Origin: Bacteroidota bacterium
GTDB taxonomy: Bacteria; Bacteroidota; Bacteroidia; Flavobacteriales_D; Crocinitomicaceae
NCBI GenBank assembly: GCA_016192075.1
Contig: JACPUU010000004.1
Coordinates: 1 to 64,000 of the forward strand
Length of the DNA: 64,000 nucleotides
Direction of reading: 5' to 3'
Of the stretch, positions 54,310 to 64,000 are shown piece by piece (position 1 is the first letter of the stretch; each line of letters begins with the position of its first letter). The notes beneath the pieces were generated by a model that searched no databases, was not told where the DNA came from, and saw nothing but the letters and a program-made list of their open reading frames with translations. The position numbers and the translations under genes are program-made.

Positions 54310-57300
54310 CTACAAGTTGTCCAAATCAGGTTGTCTTAAGACGCCATACCATTTCAGTATTTTTTCTTCTTCACCAATTTGATTACCGGATGAATCAACC
54401 AGTGGTATTTTGATGTGGATCAGGTAAACGCCGCCGGCAATAGGAATGCCTTTGTAGTTTTGTAAGTCCCAATCAAGAGAGGTCAACGGATCATCTTTTT
54501 CAAAGCTGCGCACAAGTGCCCCCTGCATGTTGAAGATGGTAATGGTACAGCGCTCCGGCAGGTTGGTAATTTTTACCCGGTTGTCCAGTTTGCTGGTTTC
54601 ATAAGAGCTGTAAGCGTAGTATGGGTTAGGAACAACGTTGATGTTATCAATAACTGAAACCAGCTGATCAGAGTTCATGGTAATTGTTGGATCAGTAATG
54701 GTGAACATGTACATTGGACGGCCATTGTTTTCACCCTGCACGGTACGTTCTTCGTAAGGTTTGTTAATGCGGGTGCTGATTTTTACATCCGTTTGCAGCA
54801 GTTCAGCATCTGGCAACAGCATTGGTTCGAAAACCCACATACAGTTTTTCCAGGCGGCCAGGAAGTTTGTATTTCTTGTACCGGTAGCAACGCTCATATC
54901 CCATTTTTCAGCAAGCCATGCACCTTCGTCGTAATTAGGGCATCCGCTGTTGTCAACGTTTTCACCAAATACATATACATAGTGCATTCCACCAAACAGC
55001 GGGTTTCCAACATTATCTGCAAAACTTGAAGTTGGGTTCCAGATCATGTCTTTTCCGTTGTCACCACCTAACCATGAGTTTTCAGCAAATGCCATGTTCA
55101 GACGGGCACCTGTGTTTACGTCAATGGCGTAACCCGGGAACCATCCAAAGCCGGTTGTTCCGGTAGCATCTGGCTGACCATCTTTGCCTACAGAGACATC
55201 AGATCTCATTTGCAGAACGGCATCACCGTGTTCTGTTTGGGTAGTATTATCATTAATTTCAATAACCGGGCAACGGGTCCATTTTGATTGGTCTGATGTA
55301 ATAATGATATCAACGTCATGCAGCTCTACGAAACTTGCCTTGGTCTGCGAAGCAGAAATGGTTGACCACCATCCTCCCGGATCCGGATCAACGTAAGTGT
55401 GTCCCGGACGGCCAAGTGGCATACCGTAGCACTCATAACCAACACGGTTATATGGAGCAATGGTACCGTTTAATAATTTTTCATAGGCCTGTTCATCATC
55501 CAGTGCATGGTCATTGTAGAAACATGGGTTATTGATCCATGCTGTAGCTACGCACTCAGTATTGTCAGTTGCATTTTCGCTGGCAGTTCCTGAACGGATC
55601 CAGTTGGTAGGATAGTAACTGTCATTATCAGGAACACCCCACAACCACATTTTAGATGAATCTTCGTAGGTAATGGTAGCGTCAATAGGGTCAGTATAAT
55701 AACCGGCCGGAGGACCTGCAGTATAGAATTTTTGGGTAATGTTTACTGAAATACCCCAGTCAAGGATCAGTTGCTCATTGGCTACGCCGATAGTATAGTC
55801 AGACCATACAGTATCTGTTACACCCTGATAGGTGCGTGAAATCCACCATGTATCTTCATTAACGCTGGCAGAATCCTGACCAAAGCCAAGGGTATAGGTT
55901 CCGGCTTGAAGATTGAGAGGATCAATTACCTTAATGTCAACCGGGCCGGCACCGCTCTGATATGTTGGATGGTCAGCACGTCCGTTGGCCAGAATTTCAT
56001 CTACAGTTGCATCTGTAAGTTCCATAAATGTTCCACCGTTACCAACACCTTCAATTTGTGTGATTTCAGGCTGATAGCCATAAGATGTGGTGAAAATGGT
56101 TCCGTCGTTTTCCGGCGTTGGATCATGTGGAATACCTACCACTGCTTCAATACCTTTACCACTGCCAGAGATACGTGACCTGAGGTATGGAATTTTTTGT
56201 CCATCCAGAAGTGTAGCATCATTTGGATCATATTCTTTGTACTGGTTGTATGCATATGCCACAGCGATGTAATAATATTTTTTGTGGTTTACGAGTGTTC
56301 TGTTACCAGTTGCAAATAAGTCTTCGGTAATAACAAACGAGTGTTTCAGACCGGCATCAGCGCCTTCAACCATAACGGCAGGGATACTGATATCCAATTG
56401 CTCATCGTAGGTATAGTTAACGAGTTTGGAAACACCATTTTCAATATCGCACTGCGCAACCAGACGGGCCTGAGAAATATCTTCTAATTGGGAAACTGAA
56501 GCAAACTCATCTTTCATCTGGAAAATCTGGTATCCTTCAAACCAGAAAGTATCATCGTAATAAATACCCTGATCAATTAATTCATCCGGAGTGATGATAT
56601 TGATTTTATCTTTTTCAAAATACGATTCAATGTCCATTCCCGGAGGGTCTGTCAAATAAAGGATTAATGAGTTCTCCATTTCCTGAATAGTCAGGTTTGG
56701 CGCTACAGGTGGTTCAACCAGTTCAAAACAGTTGTCAAATAAAGCCTGAGCTTTTGTATCGGCTGTTTTCATGGTACGTACCGAAGCTTCAAGATCTGTT
56801 TCGCTGCTGCGGCCATAAACCACACCTACAGTAATGTTATTTACCGCACCTGGTTTAAGGGTAAACGGACCAGCAGATTGAATAAAACGTCTGTCAGCAG
56901 GAGCATTACCGGCTTGAATTTCGGTCCATTCAATTCCAGGATCAACACCGTTTGTACCCCAGTTAAGCGGATCTGAATCTCCAGGGAACATAAATGCTGC
57001 ATCGAGGCTGGTTGTTCCGGTGTTTAATCCGTTTCCACCAAATTTCATAACCTGGCCATTGGTCCAGATTCCTTTCATGTAACGGTAGTAATCAGTAGCG
57101 CTGTTAGGCTCTCCGTTTGGTCCGCCGGCGTTATTGTAGTATACAAAACGACGCATTCCATAGCGTTCGTTATCTACAACAGCATCACCATAACCAATTC
57201 CGTTCAATGCCTCTTCAGCACCAATTCCTTTCGCATTGTCAATACCATCAACATCCTGGTAAGGACCTTCAAAGAAGTCAATTCCAACTGCCGGAGGGTT

Positions 57301-58422
57301 GTTACCATAACCAGGCTGTCCATTTGCTCCTTCATCGTTTGCGTCTCCGTTATAGGCATAACCAAGTCCTCTTGTAACATCACAACCAACATAGTCATCG
57401 GATGATTTTCCAACATCGGGGTCAGCCCATTGTCCAAAATAAGTTTCGGTGAGGGTTTGTGTACCGCGGTTAATCAATTCATAGTTGTAAAAGGTCATGT
57501 CATTGACAGCGTCATCTGTTGCAAAGGCAAATGCCTGAGCACGGATTTCCATTCCAATAGGGTCACCATTTGTTTCGGTGTGGATGTTTCCTTTATCGTT
57601 GAATACCCACCAGTGTGTTTCATCACCAAAAAGCGTTACACGACGGTCATTGCGGCAATCAATTTCATCACGGATATCGTACCATGGGTAGTCACCGTCG
57701 TTGATAGGGTCATAAATTCCGTTAGGTGATTGTCCCGGAGGCGCATTGTCGTAAAAAGGTGCCAGGTAAAAATCTTCACCTAATGAAACGTCACCATGAG
57801 CAGGCCATGCAACGATACGTGAAAGAACCTCATCATCGAGTGCTTCAACCTCTTCACAATCTTCCGGATCAAGAACGCCGTTTTCGCAATTCCACCAGGT
57901 GATGAAAGCCTGAACTTCGGCTTTACGGATGGTAAAGAACTTATCATATTTTGTACATTCTTCAGGGATGATGTCAGCTGCACCATTGTCTCTTACAAGG
58001 ATCAAATCAGCATTTTGTGGTACAAACGGGTTGTAATTTCCGCTGCCCTGAATGAGTCCTCCAAGAGGGCCAGGCCAAAAGTCATTACCGGTTCTGAATT
58101 TATGAGCAGCCAGTTTAAGCTGACCATTGACGTCTTCACCACCCATCCAGAGTGCTCCGGAATAGAGTACGTGATTACCTGAACCAACCGGAACTTCATA
58201 CGATGCAAACGAATTTGCCCTGTCCTGCCACATACTACCACCGGTTTCAACCAGGGCGCGCACGTTGTTGAATTCCATAAAAAGACGCTCATTTGCAGGC
58301 GAGCATCCTGCAGCTCTATCATCCCCGTCAGAAACGACCGGAGCATGATCGTTGTAGGATTTGTAAGCAAGCGAATTACCCGCTAACCCCATCACCACAA
58401 TACTTACGATTATTCTCTTCAT
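54310..58422 (-). CDS. Very large secreted surface protein, T9SS-like C-terminus
   Basis: 1370 residues. Signal peptide (residues 1-19), then a conserved-looking first part (VRALVETGGSMWQDR, YSGALWMGGEDVNGQLKLAA, FWPGPLGG), a long aspartate- and asparagine-rich body with many possible calcium-binding patches, and a C-terminal region NINVVPNPYYAYSSYE, ITIFNMQGALVRSFEKD and GGVYLIHIKI that resembles a T9SS/FlgD-like sorting domain with an extra tail (LRQPDLDNL). Function unknown. It lies between a TonB receptor and a PorV-like gene in one operon. Confidence 0.85.
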   Translation of the reverse strand: MKRIIVSIVVMGLAGNSLAYKSYNDHAPVVSDGDDRAAGCSPANERLFMEFNNVRALVETGGSMWQDRANSFASYEVPVGSGNHVLYSGALWMGGEDVNGQLKLAAHKFRTGNDFWPGPLGGLIQGSGNYNPFVPQNADLILVRDNGAADIIPEECTKYDKFFTIRKAEVQAFITWWNCENGVLDPEDCEEVEALDDEVLSRIVAWPAHGDVSLGEDFYLAPFYDNAPPGQSPNGIYDPINDGDYPWYDIRDEIDCRNDRRVTLFGDETHWWVFNDKGNIHTETNGDPIGMEIRAQAFAFATDDAVNDMTFYNYELINRGTQTLTETYFGQWADPDVGKSSDDYVGCDVTRGLGYAYNGDANDEGANGQPGYGNNPPAVGIDFFEGPYQDVDGIDNAKGIGAEEALNGIGYGDAVVDNERYGMRRFVYYNNAGGPNGEPNSATDYYRYMKGIWTNGQVMKFGGNGLNTGTTSLDAAFMFPGDSDPLNWGTNGVDPGIEWTEIQAGNAPADRRFIQSAGPFTLKPGAVNNITVGVVYGRSSETDLEASVRTMKTADTKAQALFDNCFELVEPPVAPNLTIQEMENSLILYLTDPPGMDIESYFEKDKINIITPDELIDQGIYYDDTFWFEGYQIFQMKDEFASVSQLEDISQARLVAQCDIENGVSKLVNYTYDEQLDISIPAVMVEGADAGLKHSFVITEDLFATGNRTLVNHKKYYYIAVAYAYNQYKEYDPNDATLLDGQKIPYLRSRISGSGKGIEAVVGIPHDPTPENDGTIFTTSYGYQPEITQIEGVGNGGTFMELTDATVDEILANGRADHPTYQSGAGPVDIKVIDPLNLQAGTYTLGFGQDSASVNEDTWWISRTYQGVTDTVWSDYTIGVANEQLILDWGISVNITQKFYTAGPPAGYYTDPIDATITYEDSSKMWLWGVPDNDSYYPTNWIRSGTASENATDNTECVATAWINNPCFYNDHALDDEQAYEKLLNGTIAPYNRVGYECYGMPLGRPGHTYVDPDPGGWWSTISASQTKASFVELHDVDIIITSDQSKWTRCPVIEINDNTTQTEHGDAVLQMRSDVSVGKDGQPDATGTTGFGWFPGYAIDVNTGARLNMAFAENSWLGGDNGKDMIWNPTSSFADNVGNPLFGGMHYVYVFGENVDNSGCPNYDEGAWLAEKWDMSVATGTRNTNFLAAWKNCMWVFEPMLLPDAELLQTDVKISTRINKPYEERTVQGENNGRPMYMFTITDPTITMNSDQLVSVIDNINVVPNPYYAYSSYETSKLDNRVKITNLPERCTITIFNMQGALVRSFEKDDPLTSLDWDLQNYKGIPIAGGVYLIHIKIPLVDSSGNQIGEEEKILKWYGVLRQPDLDNL

Positions 58423-58454
58423 AATCTACTGAATTTGAATATTATTTTATTTGA

Positions 58455-61400
58455 TTAAAAATCAAATTTTACACCTATACGAATTGTTCTTGGAAGACCT
58501 AAGTTGAAAGGATTTTGAACTTTCATCAGGTAATAATCCCTGAATGACTGTTCATCCAACTGACTTTGAATGGAAGTCTGATACTGCGATGCAGCCAGGT
58601 AACCATCATCAGTGGCGTTACCGGTTGCACGGTATACGTTAAGTACATTCTGAATATTGAACAGGTTTGTTACCCTGCAATAAACGTTCAGGTAGGCAGC
58701 CTTCTTTTTATCTTCATCATCTCCAAACTCAAGGTTGAAGTTACGGTCAACCTGTAAGTCTAATCTGTAGGTCCATGGTTTTCTGGAACCATTCAAGGTA
58801 CCATCAAGCTGTGAAGCATTTGGAGAAAGAAGTGCATCTCCGATTGGTTGTTTCATACCTGAATATGGGGTACCTGAACCAATGTTTGTTACCAGGTTCA
58901 ATCCGGTGTTTCCAAACACTTCAAAATCACCAATTTTTGGACCGTTGTAATCTTTTCCGGTTCCATAACGGTAGTCAATTACGATGCTGAACGCATGGCG
59001 CTGATCATATGAATACGGGAAGATTGTGCGGAGATTTGGTTCACCCGAGTTAACAAGGCTAAGTGCTGAGTTGGCATCTGATCCGGTTCCGTTTGCGAAC
59101 TGTAATGTATAGGCGGCAGTCATACGGATATTCCCTGTTCTTCTAAGGTCATACGATACGGTTAATCCTTTTACAGTACCAAAATCTCTGTTTCCATAAG
59201 TACGGTAAGTGTTTGGATATGCCTGGAAAACGCTCATCAACTGAACCTGGTTACGTTGTTCTTTGTAGAACGCTGAAATTTTCAGGGACGATGTTTTGCT
59301 CAATACCTGTTGGAATCCAAGTTCATAGTCAATGGTTTTTTCTGGTTTCAGATCCGGGTTATTGATAATAACGTTTCTGGTTTGCATGAACTGATAATCA
59401 ATAGGGTCAAAACGATTTCCGGTTGTAGGACGTTTTGTCAAGATATCGTAGTGAGCAAAGAAAGAAGCCTCATCTGAAATCGGGAACGAGAATGCGATAC
59501 GCGGCATTACGTTGATTTGTGGTTTGTAATCACCAAAAGCATCGGCAGTAGGTTGTGCTTTGTTGGCCGCTTCAAGACCTTCTTCAGTCAACCATGGTGC
59601 AATTCCTTTGCTGCCGGCAAGTACAGCAGGGTCGGCAACTTCAACACCGTTTGCATCATACCAGGTGTCACCGCTGCGGTAACCATTAATGGCTGTAACA
59701 TTGTTTACATCGTTTACATAAACAACATAATCAGACCCCATGTTGGCAGGGTGTGTGATTGACTGACCGTTTTCGAATTGTGTTACTTCACCAACTGTTT
59801 TAGCTGTATAAAGCAGGTATTTGTCATTCAATACAGGCTGGTTGGCATCAAACATATCTACGCGTACACCAACGTTGAAGATAATGTCTTCAAATGCAAA
59901 TTTATCCATTACATAACCGGCCATGTAAATAGGTTGGAAGGCTCCAATGTGGCGGGTGTAGTTACCATCTGAATTGAATTCAGTAAAGTATTTTTCAATG
60001 TCGGTATTTCCTCTTACTTTTTCACCGGTGTGGTCATAACCATACCAGCTGAAAATGGTGTTACCTGAGTTCAGGAGTTCGTCTGCGCTGAACATGTTAA
60101 TTTTAAAGAAATCAGGATCAAGGGCATCAATGTCTACGAAGTCAGTTCCATCAGGATCAAGACCCAGTTCTTTTCTGACATTATAATCGAAGAAATACTG
60201 TGCATCGTTGGCTTGTTGTCCGCCGTAATCACCAGGGGCAGCGTTCAAACGATCGTAAGTAACACGCGGGAATGTTCCGTAAAAATCATACGTTGATCCG
60301 GCAACACTTTTATCGTATTCCAGAATGTGGTTATTCATGTACTGACGGGCAATAGTCCAGATACCAATTGGTCCGCCGCCGAAGTTACGGTCCCAACGCT
60401 GCTCATATTCAAACCCCAGTGAAATAGCGTGGTCGTTCAGATTGATTGTTCCTGAACCGGTAATACGGAACTGGTCAGCCTGTGAGTAGCCATAGTAATT
60501 ATAAGGTGTTCCAAGGTTTTCCCAAATACCATAAACGTTGTCAGGAACGTCACCGTTACGAAGTGCACCACCTTGTTGTAACTGGAACTGGTTTTCATAG
60601 TTTCCGGTAACGTTGTTGGCATAGATTTCATAATACTGGCTGGTGATGGCTGCAAAGGCAGCATTGTTGGCAGAAGCGGTAAAAGCTACCAGTGTATCTT
60701 CATATCCGTTGTGAATCAAACTGTCTCCATCGGCATTGAATTCATAGGTTGGTTGTCTGTAAGTAACAAATTGTCCAACGTGGCCATAGTTAAAAATACG
60801 ATCCTGGTGAGTAGCATCCCAGCTTCTGTCATACGATTGTGAATAGTCAATCATTACCGAATAGAAAGCGCTTTTAATTTTTGAACTTGAACCTTCTTCA
60901 GAATTGTTAAAGCGTTGTGTGAAACGACCATAAACCCTCCAGTCAAAGCTGGTGTTTTGTCCAAAGTTGTCAAAGTTCATCAGGGAGTTATTGTATGAAT
61001 AACCTCTTCCGGTATTATAAGCGGCAGAACCACCAAATGTAAGGTTGATAGAAGGACCAGCGTTAACATCAATCTTTCCGGCAGCAGCGGCTGATCTGCT
61101 GCGTGCATTCATTCTCCAGCGGGTTTTTTCAAAATCTGAAAGTGACTCATCTTCATTGAATCTGAGGAAGCTGGCATTATAATACGTTCCCTGACCAAGA
61201 CCTGTAGGTCTGAGTGGGTTAGCAAGCAGGGAGTCACGAACATCTTCTTTGATTCTATAGGTTCCGCCGTTTGCAGTTGGGCGGTTATCAAGTTCATCGG
61301 TATAGTTCATGGAGATAAAGAATCCGAGAATTGGTTTTGTTTTTTCACCGGTTGAATCTTTTTTCATCAGGAGTGGTCCAGAGATCATACCTTCAACCAG

Positions 61401-62204
61401 GTTGTAGGCATATTTATCAAGACCAATTACTTTACCATCATAACCAATCGGGTTTTTACCATTCAGGTAGAAACCAGAAGTTACACCTTCAAATGATCCG
61501 AAATATTGTGCAGAAGGACCACGTGTTGTGATAGAGATGATACCACCTGTAACGTCACCGTAGTTTGCGGGAACACCACCTGTGATTACAGATACTTCCT
61601 GCATGGCAGCTTTTGGAAGCGAAGATGAACCACGTACTTTAATACCATCGATATAATAATAGGAGTCTTCTGAACGGGCACCGCGAATACTTAATGCGCC
61701 TGAGCCTTCTGCCGAGTAAACACCCCCAACGGTAGTTGCAATTCCTGTTGCATCACGGGTTGGCATTTTGGAAATATCTTCCCTCGAAACAGTACCTCCG
61801 GAAGCTCCACCATCTTTATTAATGAGTGGTACCGAGTAGGTAATAACCTCAACCACATCGAGCATCTCAGCACTTTGACCAAGCTGAAGATCATCGAGCA
61901 GGGTATATTTATCAGAGCTGACAACGACACCTGTTTGTCTGACAGTTTGATATCCGACAAATCGTAACTCTACATCATATTGACCAGGTGCAAGTGAACT
62001 GATGAGAAATTTACCGGCAAAATCGGTAGCGGCATATCCTTTTTGTTGTTCGCCCTGAAAGACGATAACTTTGACAAAGGGGAGTGGTTCGCCTGTTGTT
62101 TTATCAGTAACCGTTCCTTTGATCGAACCAGTTCCGGTTTGGGCAAAAACGAAACCAACTGACAACAAGAATGTTGTGATTACTAATCGGAGGTTTTTCA
62201 GCAT
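58455..62204 (-). CDS. TonB-dependent outer-membrane receptor with carboxypeptidase-regulatory-like N-terminal domain
   Basis: 1249 residues. Signal peptide (1-22), carboxypeptidase-regulatory-like domain (about 25-115: GSIKGTVTDKTTGEPLPFVKV), plug domain (about 120-235: ATGIATTVGGVYSAEGSGALSIRG, then GVPANYGDVTGGIISITTRG), and a large barrel ending in RTIRIGVKFDF. No SusD-like partner is adjacent, so it is not a typical polysaccharide locus. It heads the three-gene surface operon. A -7 box (TAATTTTG, 62318-62325) suggests a leader of about 110 nt. Confidence 0.95.
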   Translation of the reverse strand: MLKNLRLVITTFLLSVGFVFAQTGTGSIKGTVTDKTTGEPLPFVKVIVFQGEQQKGYAATDFAGKFLISSLAPGQYDVELRFVGYQTVRQTGVVVSSDKYTLLDDLQLGQSAEMLDVVEVITYSVPLINKDGGASGGTVSREDISKMPTRDATGIATTVGGVYSAEGSGALSIRGARSEDSYYYIDGIKVRGSSSLPKAAMQEVSVITGGVPANYGDVTGGIISITTRGPSAQYFGSFEGVTSGFYLNGKNPIGYDGKVIGLDKYAYNLVEGMISGPLLMKKDSTGEKTKPILGFFISMNYTDELDNRPTANGGTYRIKEDVRDSLLANPLRPTGLGQGTYYNASFLRFNEDESLSDFEKTRWRMNARSRSAAAAGKIDVNAGPSINLTFGGSAAYNTGRGYSYNNSLMNFDNFGQNTSFDWRVYGRFTQRFNNSEEGSSSKIKSAFYSVMIDYSQSYDRSWDATHQDRIFNYGHVGQFVTYRQPTYEFNADGDSLIHNGYEDTLVAFTASANNAAFAAITSQYYEIYANNVTGNYENQFQLQQGGALRNGDVPDNVYGIWENLGTPYNYYGYSQADQFRITGSGTINLNDHAISLGFEYEQRWDRNFGGGPIGIWTIARQYMNNHILEYDKSVAGSTYDFYGTFPRVTYDRLNAAPGDYGGQQANDAQYFFDYNVRKELGLDPDGTDFVDIDALDPDFFKINMFSADELLNSGNTIFSWYGYDHTGEKVRGNTDIEKYFTEFNSDGNYTRHIGAFQPIYMAGYVMDKFAFEDIIFNVGVRVDMFDANQPVLNDKYLLYTAKTVGEVTQFENGQSITHPANMGSDYVVYVNDVNNVTAINGYRSGDTWYDANGVEVADPAVLAGSKGIAPWLTEEGLEAANKAQPTADAFGDYKPQINVMPRIAFSFPISDEASFFAHYDILTKRPTTGNRFDPIDYQFMQTRNVIINNPDLKPEKTIDYELGFQQVLSKTSSLKISAFYKEQRNQVQLMSVFQAYPNTYRTYGNRDFGTVKGLTVSYDLRRTGNIRMTAAYTLQFANGTGSDANSALSLVNSGEPNLRTIFPYSYDQRHAFSIVIDYRYGTGKDYNGPKIGDFEVFGNTGLNLVTNIGSGTPYSGMKQPIGDALLSPNASQLDGTLNGSRKPWTYRLDLQVDRNFNLEFGDDEDKKKAAYLNVYCRVTNLFNIQNVLNVYRATGNATDDGYLAASQYQTSIQSQLDEQSFRDYYLMKVQNPFNLGLPRTIRIGVKFDF

Positions 62205-62317
62205 AAGTAAGCGTATTTGTTAAATATTCCTAAAATACAATAGCCGGTAAATATAGCTAAATAATAATTGGACGACCAAAAAAAAATAACAAATTCTTAA
62301 CGATCAAAATCCATTGT

Positions 62318-62325
62318 CAAAATTA
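62318..62325 (-). promoter_or_regulatory. -7 promoter box upstream of the TonB receptor gene
   Basis: TAATTTTG on the minus strand, fits TAnnTTTG; no clear -33 box at the expected spacing. Confidence 0.4.
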
Positions 62326-62375
62326 GGGACTGAATAAGAAAGTTTAAAGCGAAAAAGAGAACAATTGAGACGTAA

Positions 62376-62669
62376 TTATACCAGTCTATTATTCTTCATT
62401 GGTTTGCCTTTCTGGCGACGTTTTGCATTGCGGGCTGCGCGCTTCATGCGTTTGCGGGTTTCTTTATCCTGGTTGTTCCAGTGTTTTTTACCAGAACGTT
62501 TGCGGGAACTGTAGCTGCTTTTGAGACCTTTACTCTTTCTGCCAGAGCCTCCGCCGGATTTTACGGTTTTGGCTCCCTTGTCCTGATTATAGGCAACAGG
62601 TGGAACAAGGGTAAACGATGCAATAATTATTACTAATTTCGTTATAGAAGAGAGTAGCTTCCGTTTCAT
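62376..62669 (-). CDS. Small basic secreted protein, function unknown
   Basis: 97 residues. Signal peptide (1-28), then a Gly/Ser/Lys-rich linker (GGGSGRKSKGLKSSYSSRKR) and a very basic helix (ETRKRMKRAARNAKRRQKGK). Highly positive, so it may bind nucleic acid, LPS or acidic surface polymers; this is inference. Its ATG overlaps the ATG of the divergent lipoprotein gene by 2 bases. -7 box TATATTTG at 62674-62681 on the minus strand. Confidence 0.75.
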   Translation of the reverse strand: MKRKLLSSITKLVIIIASFTLVPPVAYNQDKGAKTVKSGGGSGRKSKGLKSSYSSRKRSGKKHWNNQDKETRKRMKRAARNAKRRQKGKPMKNNRLV

Positions 62670-63102
62670 GTCTCAAATATATTCAAGAAATATTATCTCA
62701 GGGTTGGTTTTGTGCGCTTTTTTGACAAATTCGTGCAAAGAAGAAAAGTACCCCATTCCAAATGTTCCTGTGAATGTAACGATAAATCTTGATTTGCCGT
62801 CTTATCAGGCATTGAATTCTCCCGGTGGTTATGCATATGTTAACGGGGGCTCCAGGGGATTAGTCGTTTATCGTAATTTTGATGAGTTTGTTGCGCTTGA
62901 TCGGCACTCAACCTATAATTCAGATGATGACTGTGCAATTGTCAGCGTAAATCCTGACAACATTTTTGAACTCATTGATACCTGTTCTGGTTCACGCTTC
63001 AGCATTATAAATGGTGCGGTTATTGAAGGGCCTGCCAAATTCGGACTGAAGCGTTACACCTCCTACTGGGATGGTGCTTACACCGTAAATATTTATAACT
63101 AA
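62668..63102 (+). CDS. Lipoprotein with degenerate Rieske-like fold
   Basis: 144 residues. Lipobox LTNSC (Cys 23). The body has the strand order of small Rieske-like lipoproteins of Bacteroidota: GLVVYRNFDEFVALDRHSTY, DDDCAIVSVN, DTCSGSRFSIINGAVIEGPA and the final YTVNIYN. The Cys-x-His pairs of a true Rieske cluster are missing, so a [2Fe-2S] cluster is unlikely. Its -7 box (TAATTTCG, 62634-62641) lies inside the divergent gene. Confidence 0.75.
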   Translation: MSQIYSRNIISGLVLCAFLTNSCKEEKYPIPNVPVNVTINLDLPSYQALNSPGGYAYVNGGSRGLVVYRNFDEFVALDRHSTYNSDDDCAIVSVNPDNIFELIDTCSGSRFSIINGAVIEGPAKFGLKRYTSYWDGAYTVNIYN

Positions 63103-63103
63103 A

Positions 63104-63132
63104 AAAAGCTCCCCGTTTACCGGAGAGCTTTT
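63104..63132. terminator. Bidirectional terminator between the lipoprotein and ahcY
   Basis: AAAAGCTC and GAGCTTTT pair perfectly and extend with inner CCGG-type pairs; A and T runs flank both sides. Confidence 0.8.
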
Positions 63133-63160
63133 CAATTAATTCAGTTCTAAAAGCAGACTG

Positions 63161-64000
63161 CTAGTATCTGTAATGGTCTGATTTGAAAGGACCGTTTACC
63201 GTAACTCCAATATAGTTTGCCTGTTCTTCAGATAATTTTTCAAGCTCAACACCAATTTTAGCAAGGTGTAAGCTGGCTACTTTTTCATCCAGGTGTTTTG
63301 GCAAAGTATAAACGTCGTTTTTATAGTTGGCAGAATTTTTCCAAAGTTCAAGTTGTGCCAGTGTCTGGTTTGTAAATGAGTTTGACATTACAAAAGACGG
63401 GTGACCTGTAGCACAGCCAAGGTTTACCAGGCGGCCTTCAGCCAGCACAATGATGTCTTTACCGTTGAGTGTGTAAAGATCAACCTGTGGTTTAATTTCC
63501 ACTTTTGTTTTGCCGTGGTTTTTATTTAACCAGGCCATATCAATTTCATTGTCAAAGTGACCAATGTTGCAAACTATGGCTTTGTCTTTCATTTTTTCAA
63601 AATGACGACCTACCACAATGTTTTTGTTACCTGTTGCTGTTACAATGATATCAGCCTCCAATACGGCTTTGTCCATTGGTTTAACTTCAAATCCGTCCAT
63701 TGCAGCCTGCAGCGCACAGATTGGGTCAATTTCAGTAACAATAACACGTGCACCAGATCCTTTTAACGATGCAGCAGATCCTTTTCCAACATCACCATAA
63801 CCGGCAACAACGGCAACTTTACCTGCCATCATAATATCGGTTGCACGACGGATAGCATCTACCAGCGATTCTTTACAGCCGTATTTATTGTCAAATTTAG
63901 ATTTGGTAACAGAGTCGTTTACGTTAATTGCCGGCATAACCAGCGTTCCGTTTTTAACGCGCTCATACAATCTGTGAACACCGGTTGTGGTTTCTTCAGA
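63161..64000 (-). CDS. ahcY: Adenosylhomocysteinase, C-terminal two thirds (5' end outside window)
   Basis: Frame open to the window edge ([14 protein letters not shown] at the truncated end), so the start lies beyond 64000. It hydrolyses S-adenosylhomocysteine to adenosine and homocysteine in the methyl cycle. The NAD-binding motif [28 protein letters not shown] and the C-terminal FKSDHYRY (Lys/Tyr contact with NAD) are visible. Confidence 0.97.
   Translation of the reverse strand, partial: SEETTTGVHRLYERVKNGTLVMPAINVNDSVTKSKFDNKYGCKESLVDAIRRATDIMMAGKVAVVAGYGDVGKGSAASLKGSGARVIVTEIDPICALQAAMDGFEVKPMDKAVLEADIIVTATGNKNIVVGRHFEKMKDKAIVCNIGHFDNEIDMAWLNKNHGKTKVEIKPQVDLYTLNGKDIIVLAEGRLVNLGCATGHPSFVMSNSFTNQTLAQLELWKNSANYKNDVYTLPKHLDEKVASLHLAKIGVELEKLSEEQANYIGVTVNGPFKSDHYRY

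Noticed and set aside
62668-63102. Functional Rieske ferredoxin
   Set aside because: The Cys-x-His ligand pairs are missing; only the fold pattern remains.

Overview
This window comes from a member of the Bacteroidota, most likely order Flavobacteriales; the family cannot be fixed from sequence alone. The signs are a type IX secretion (T9SS) sorting domain and a PorV/PorQ-type partner, a TonB-dependent receptor with a carboxypeptidase-regulatory N-terminus, a single-subunit SdhC in an sdhC-A-B operon, atpD-atpC split from the rest of the ATP synthase genes, an archaeal/eukaryotic-type GlyRS, few Shine-Dalgarno sites, and repeated promoters of the Bacteroidetes form TTG(N17-20)TAnnTTTG.

Layout. 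1-924: 3' part of an outer-membrane barrel gene cut by the window edge. 993-5248: succinate dehydrogenase operon (sdhC-sdhA-sdhB, minus strand), with a four-helix-bundle (S23) gene enclosed by inverted repeats between sdhA and sdhB. 5387-9541: Fe-S assembly operon sufA-B-C-D, with a REP-like repeat and two perfect palindromes in its gaps. 9581-21602: inorganic-carbon island with a SulP-carbonic anhydrase fusion, a separate beta-carbonic anhydrase, a porin, a second SulP with an unusual C-terminal extension, and the DabB/DabA transporter, plus two small single-anchor proteins, one at the head of each minus-strand unit. 21619-28107: methyltransferase, an OmpA-like repeat protein, a CWC zinc-ribbon-like protein, a PKD lipoprotein/HMA-barrel pair and glyS. 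28435-33859: hypothetical genes, a DUF6445-type oxygenase, a glycosyltransferase, an LRR protein and ribF. 33947-41516: atpDC, then uppS-bamA-ompH-ompH-murI. 41517-46072: a 128-bp tandem repeat, a Rieske oxygenase, a REP-like repeat, an alkyltransferase-like protein, trmB. 46073-46487: RNase P RNA. 46628-51067: ECF sigma factor, a predicted dual-membrane-spanning anti-sigma factor, a lipoprotein and a T9SS cargo, in one operon. 51229-53139: sixA, ruvC, HIT, greA. 53209-62204: TonB receptor, 1370-residue surface protein, PorV-like protein. 62376-64000: two small secreted proteins with overlapping start codons, and partial ahcY.

How the genes work together. The most coherent block is the 12-kb carbon island. 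DabA keeps the Cys/Asp/His/Cys zinc-site pattern of the energy-coupled CO2 hydration complex, DabB is its NuoL-like membrane partner, and two SulP carriers, two carbonic anhydrase domains and a porin lie beside them. No carbon-fixation gene is visible, so the likely role (inference) is bicarbonate supply for carboxylases in a heterotroph at low CO2. The second notable block is the sigma/anti-sigma operon, where one polypeptide appears to run from cytoplasm to outer membrane. The third is the S23 gene in the sdh operon, which resembles the intervening sequences of 23S rRNA but sits in an mRNA.
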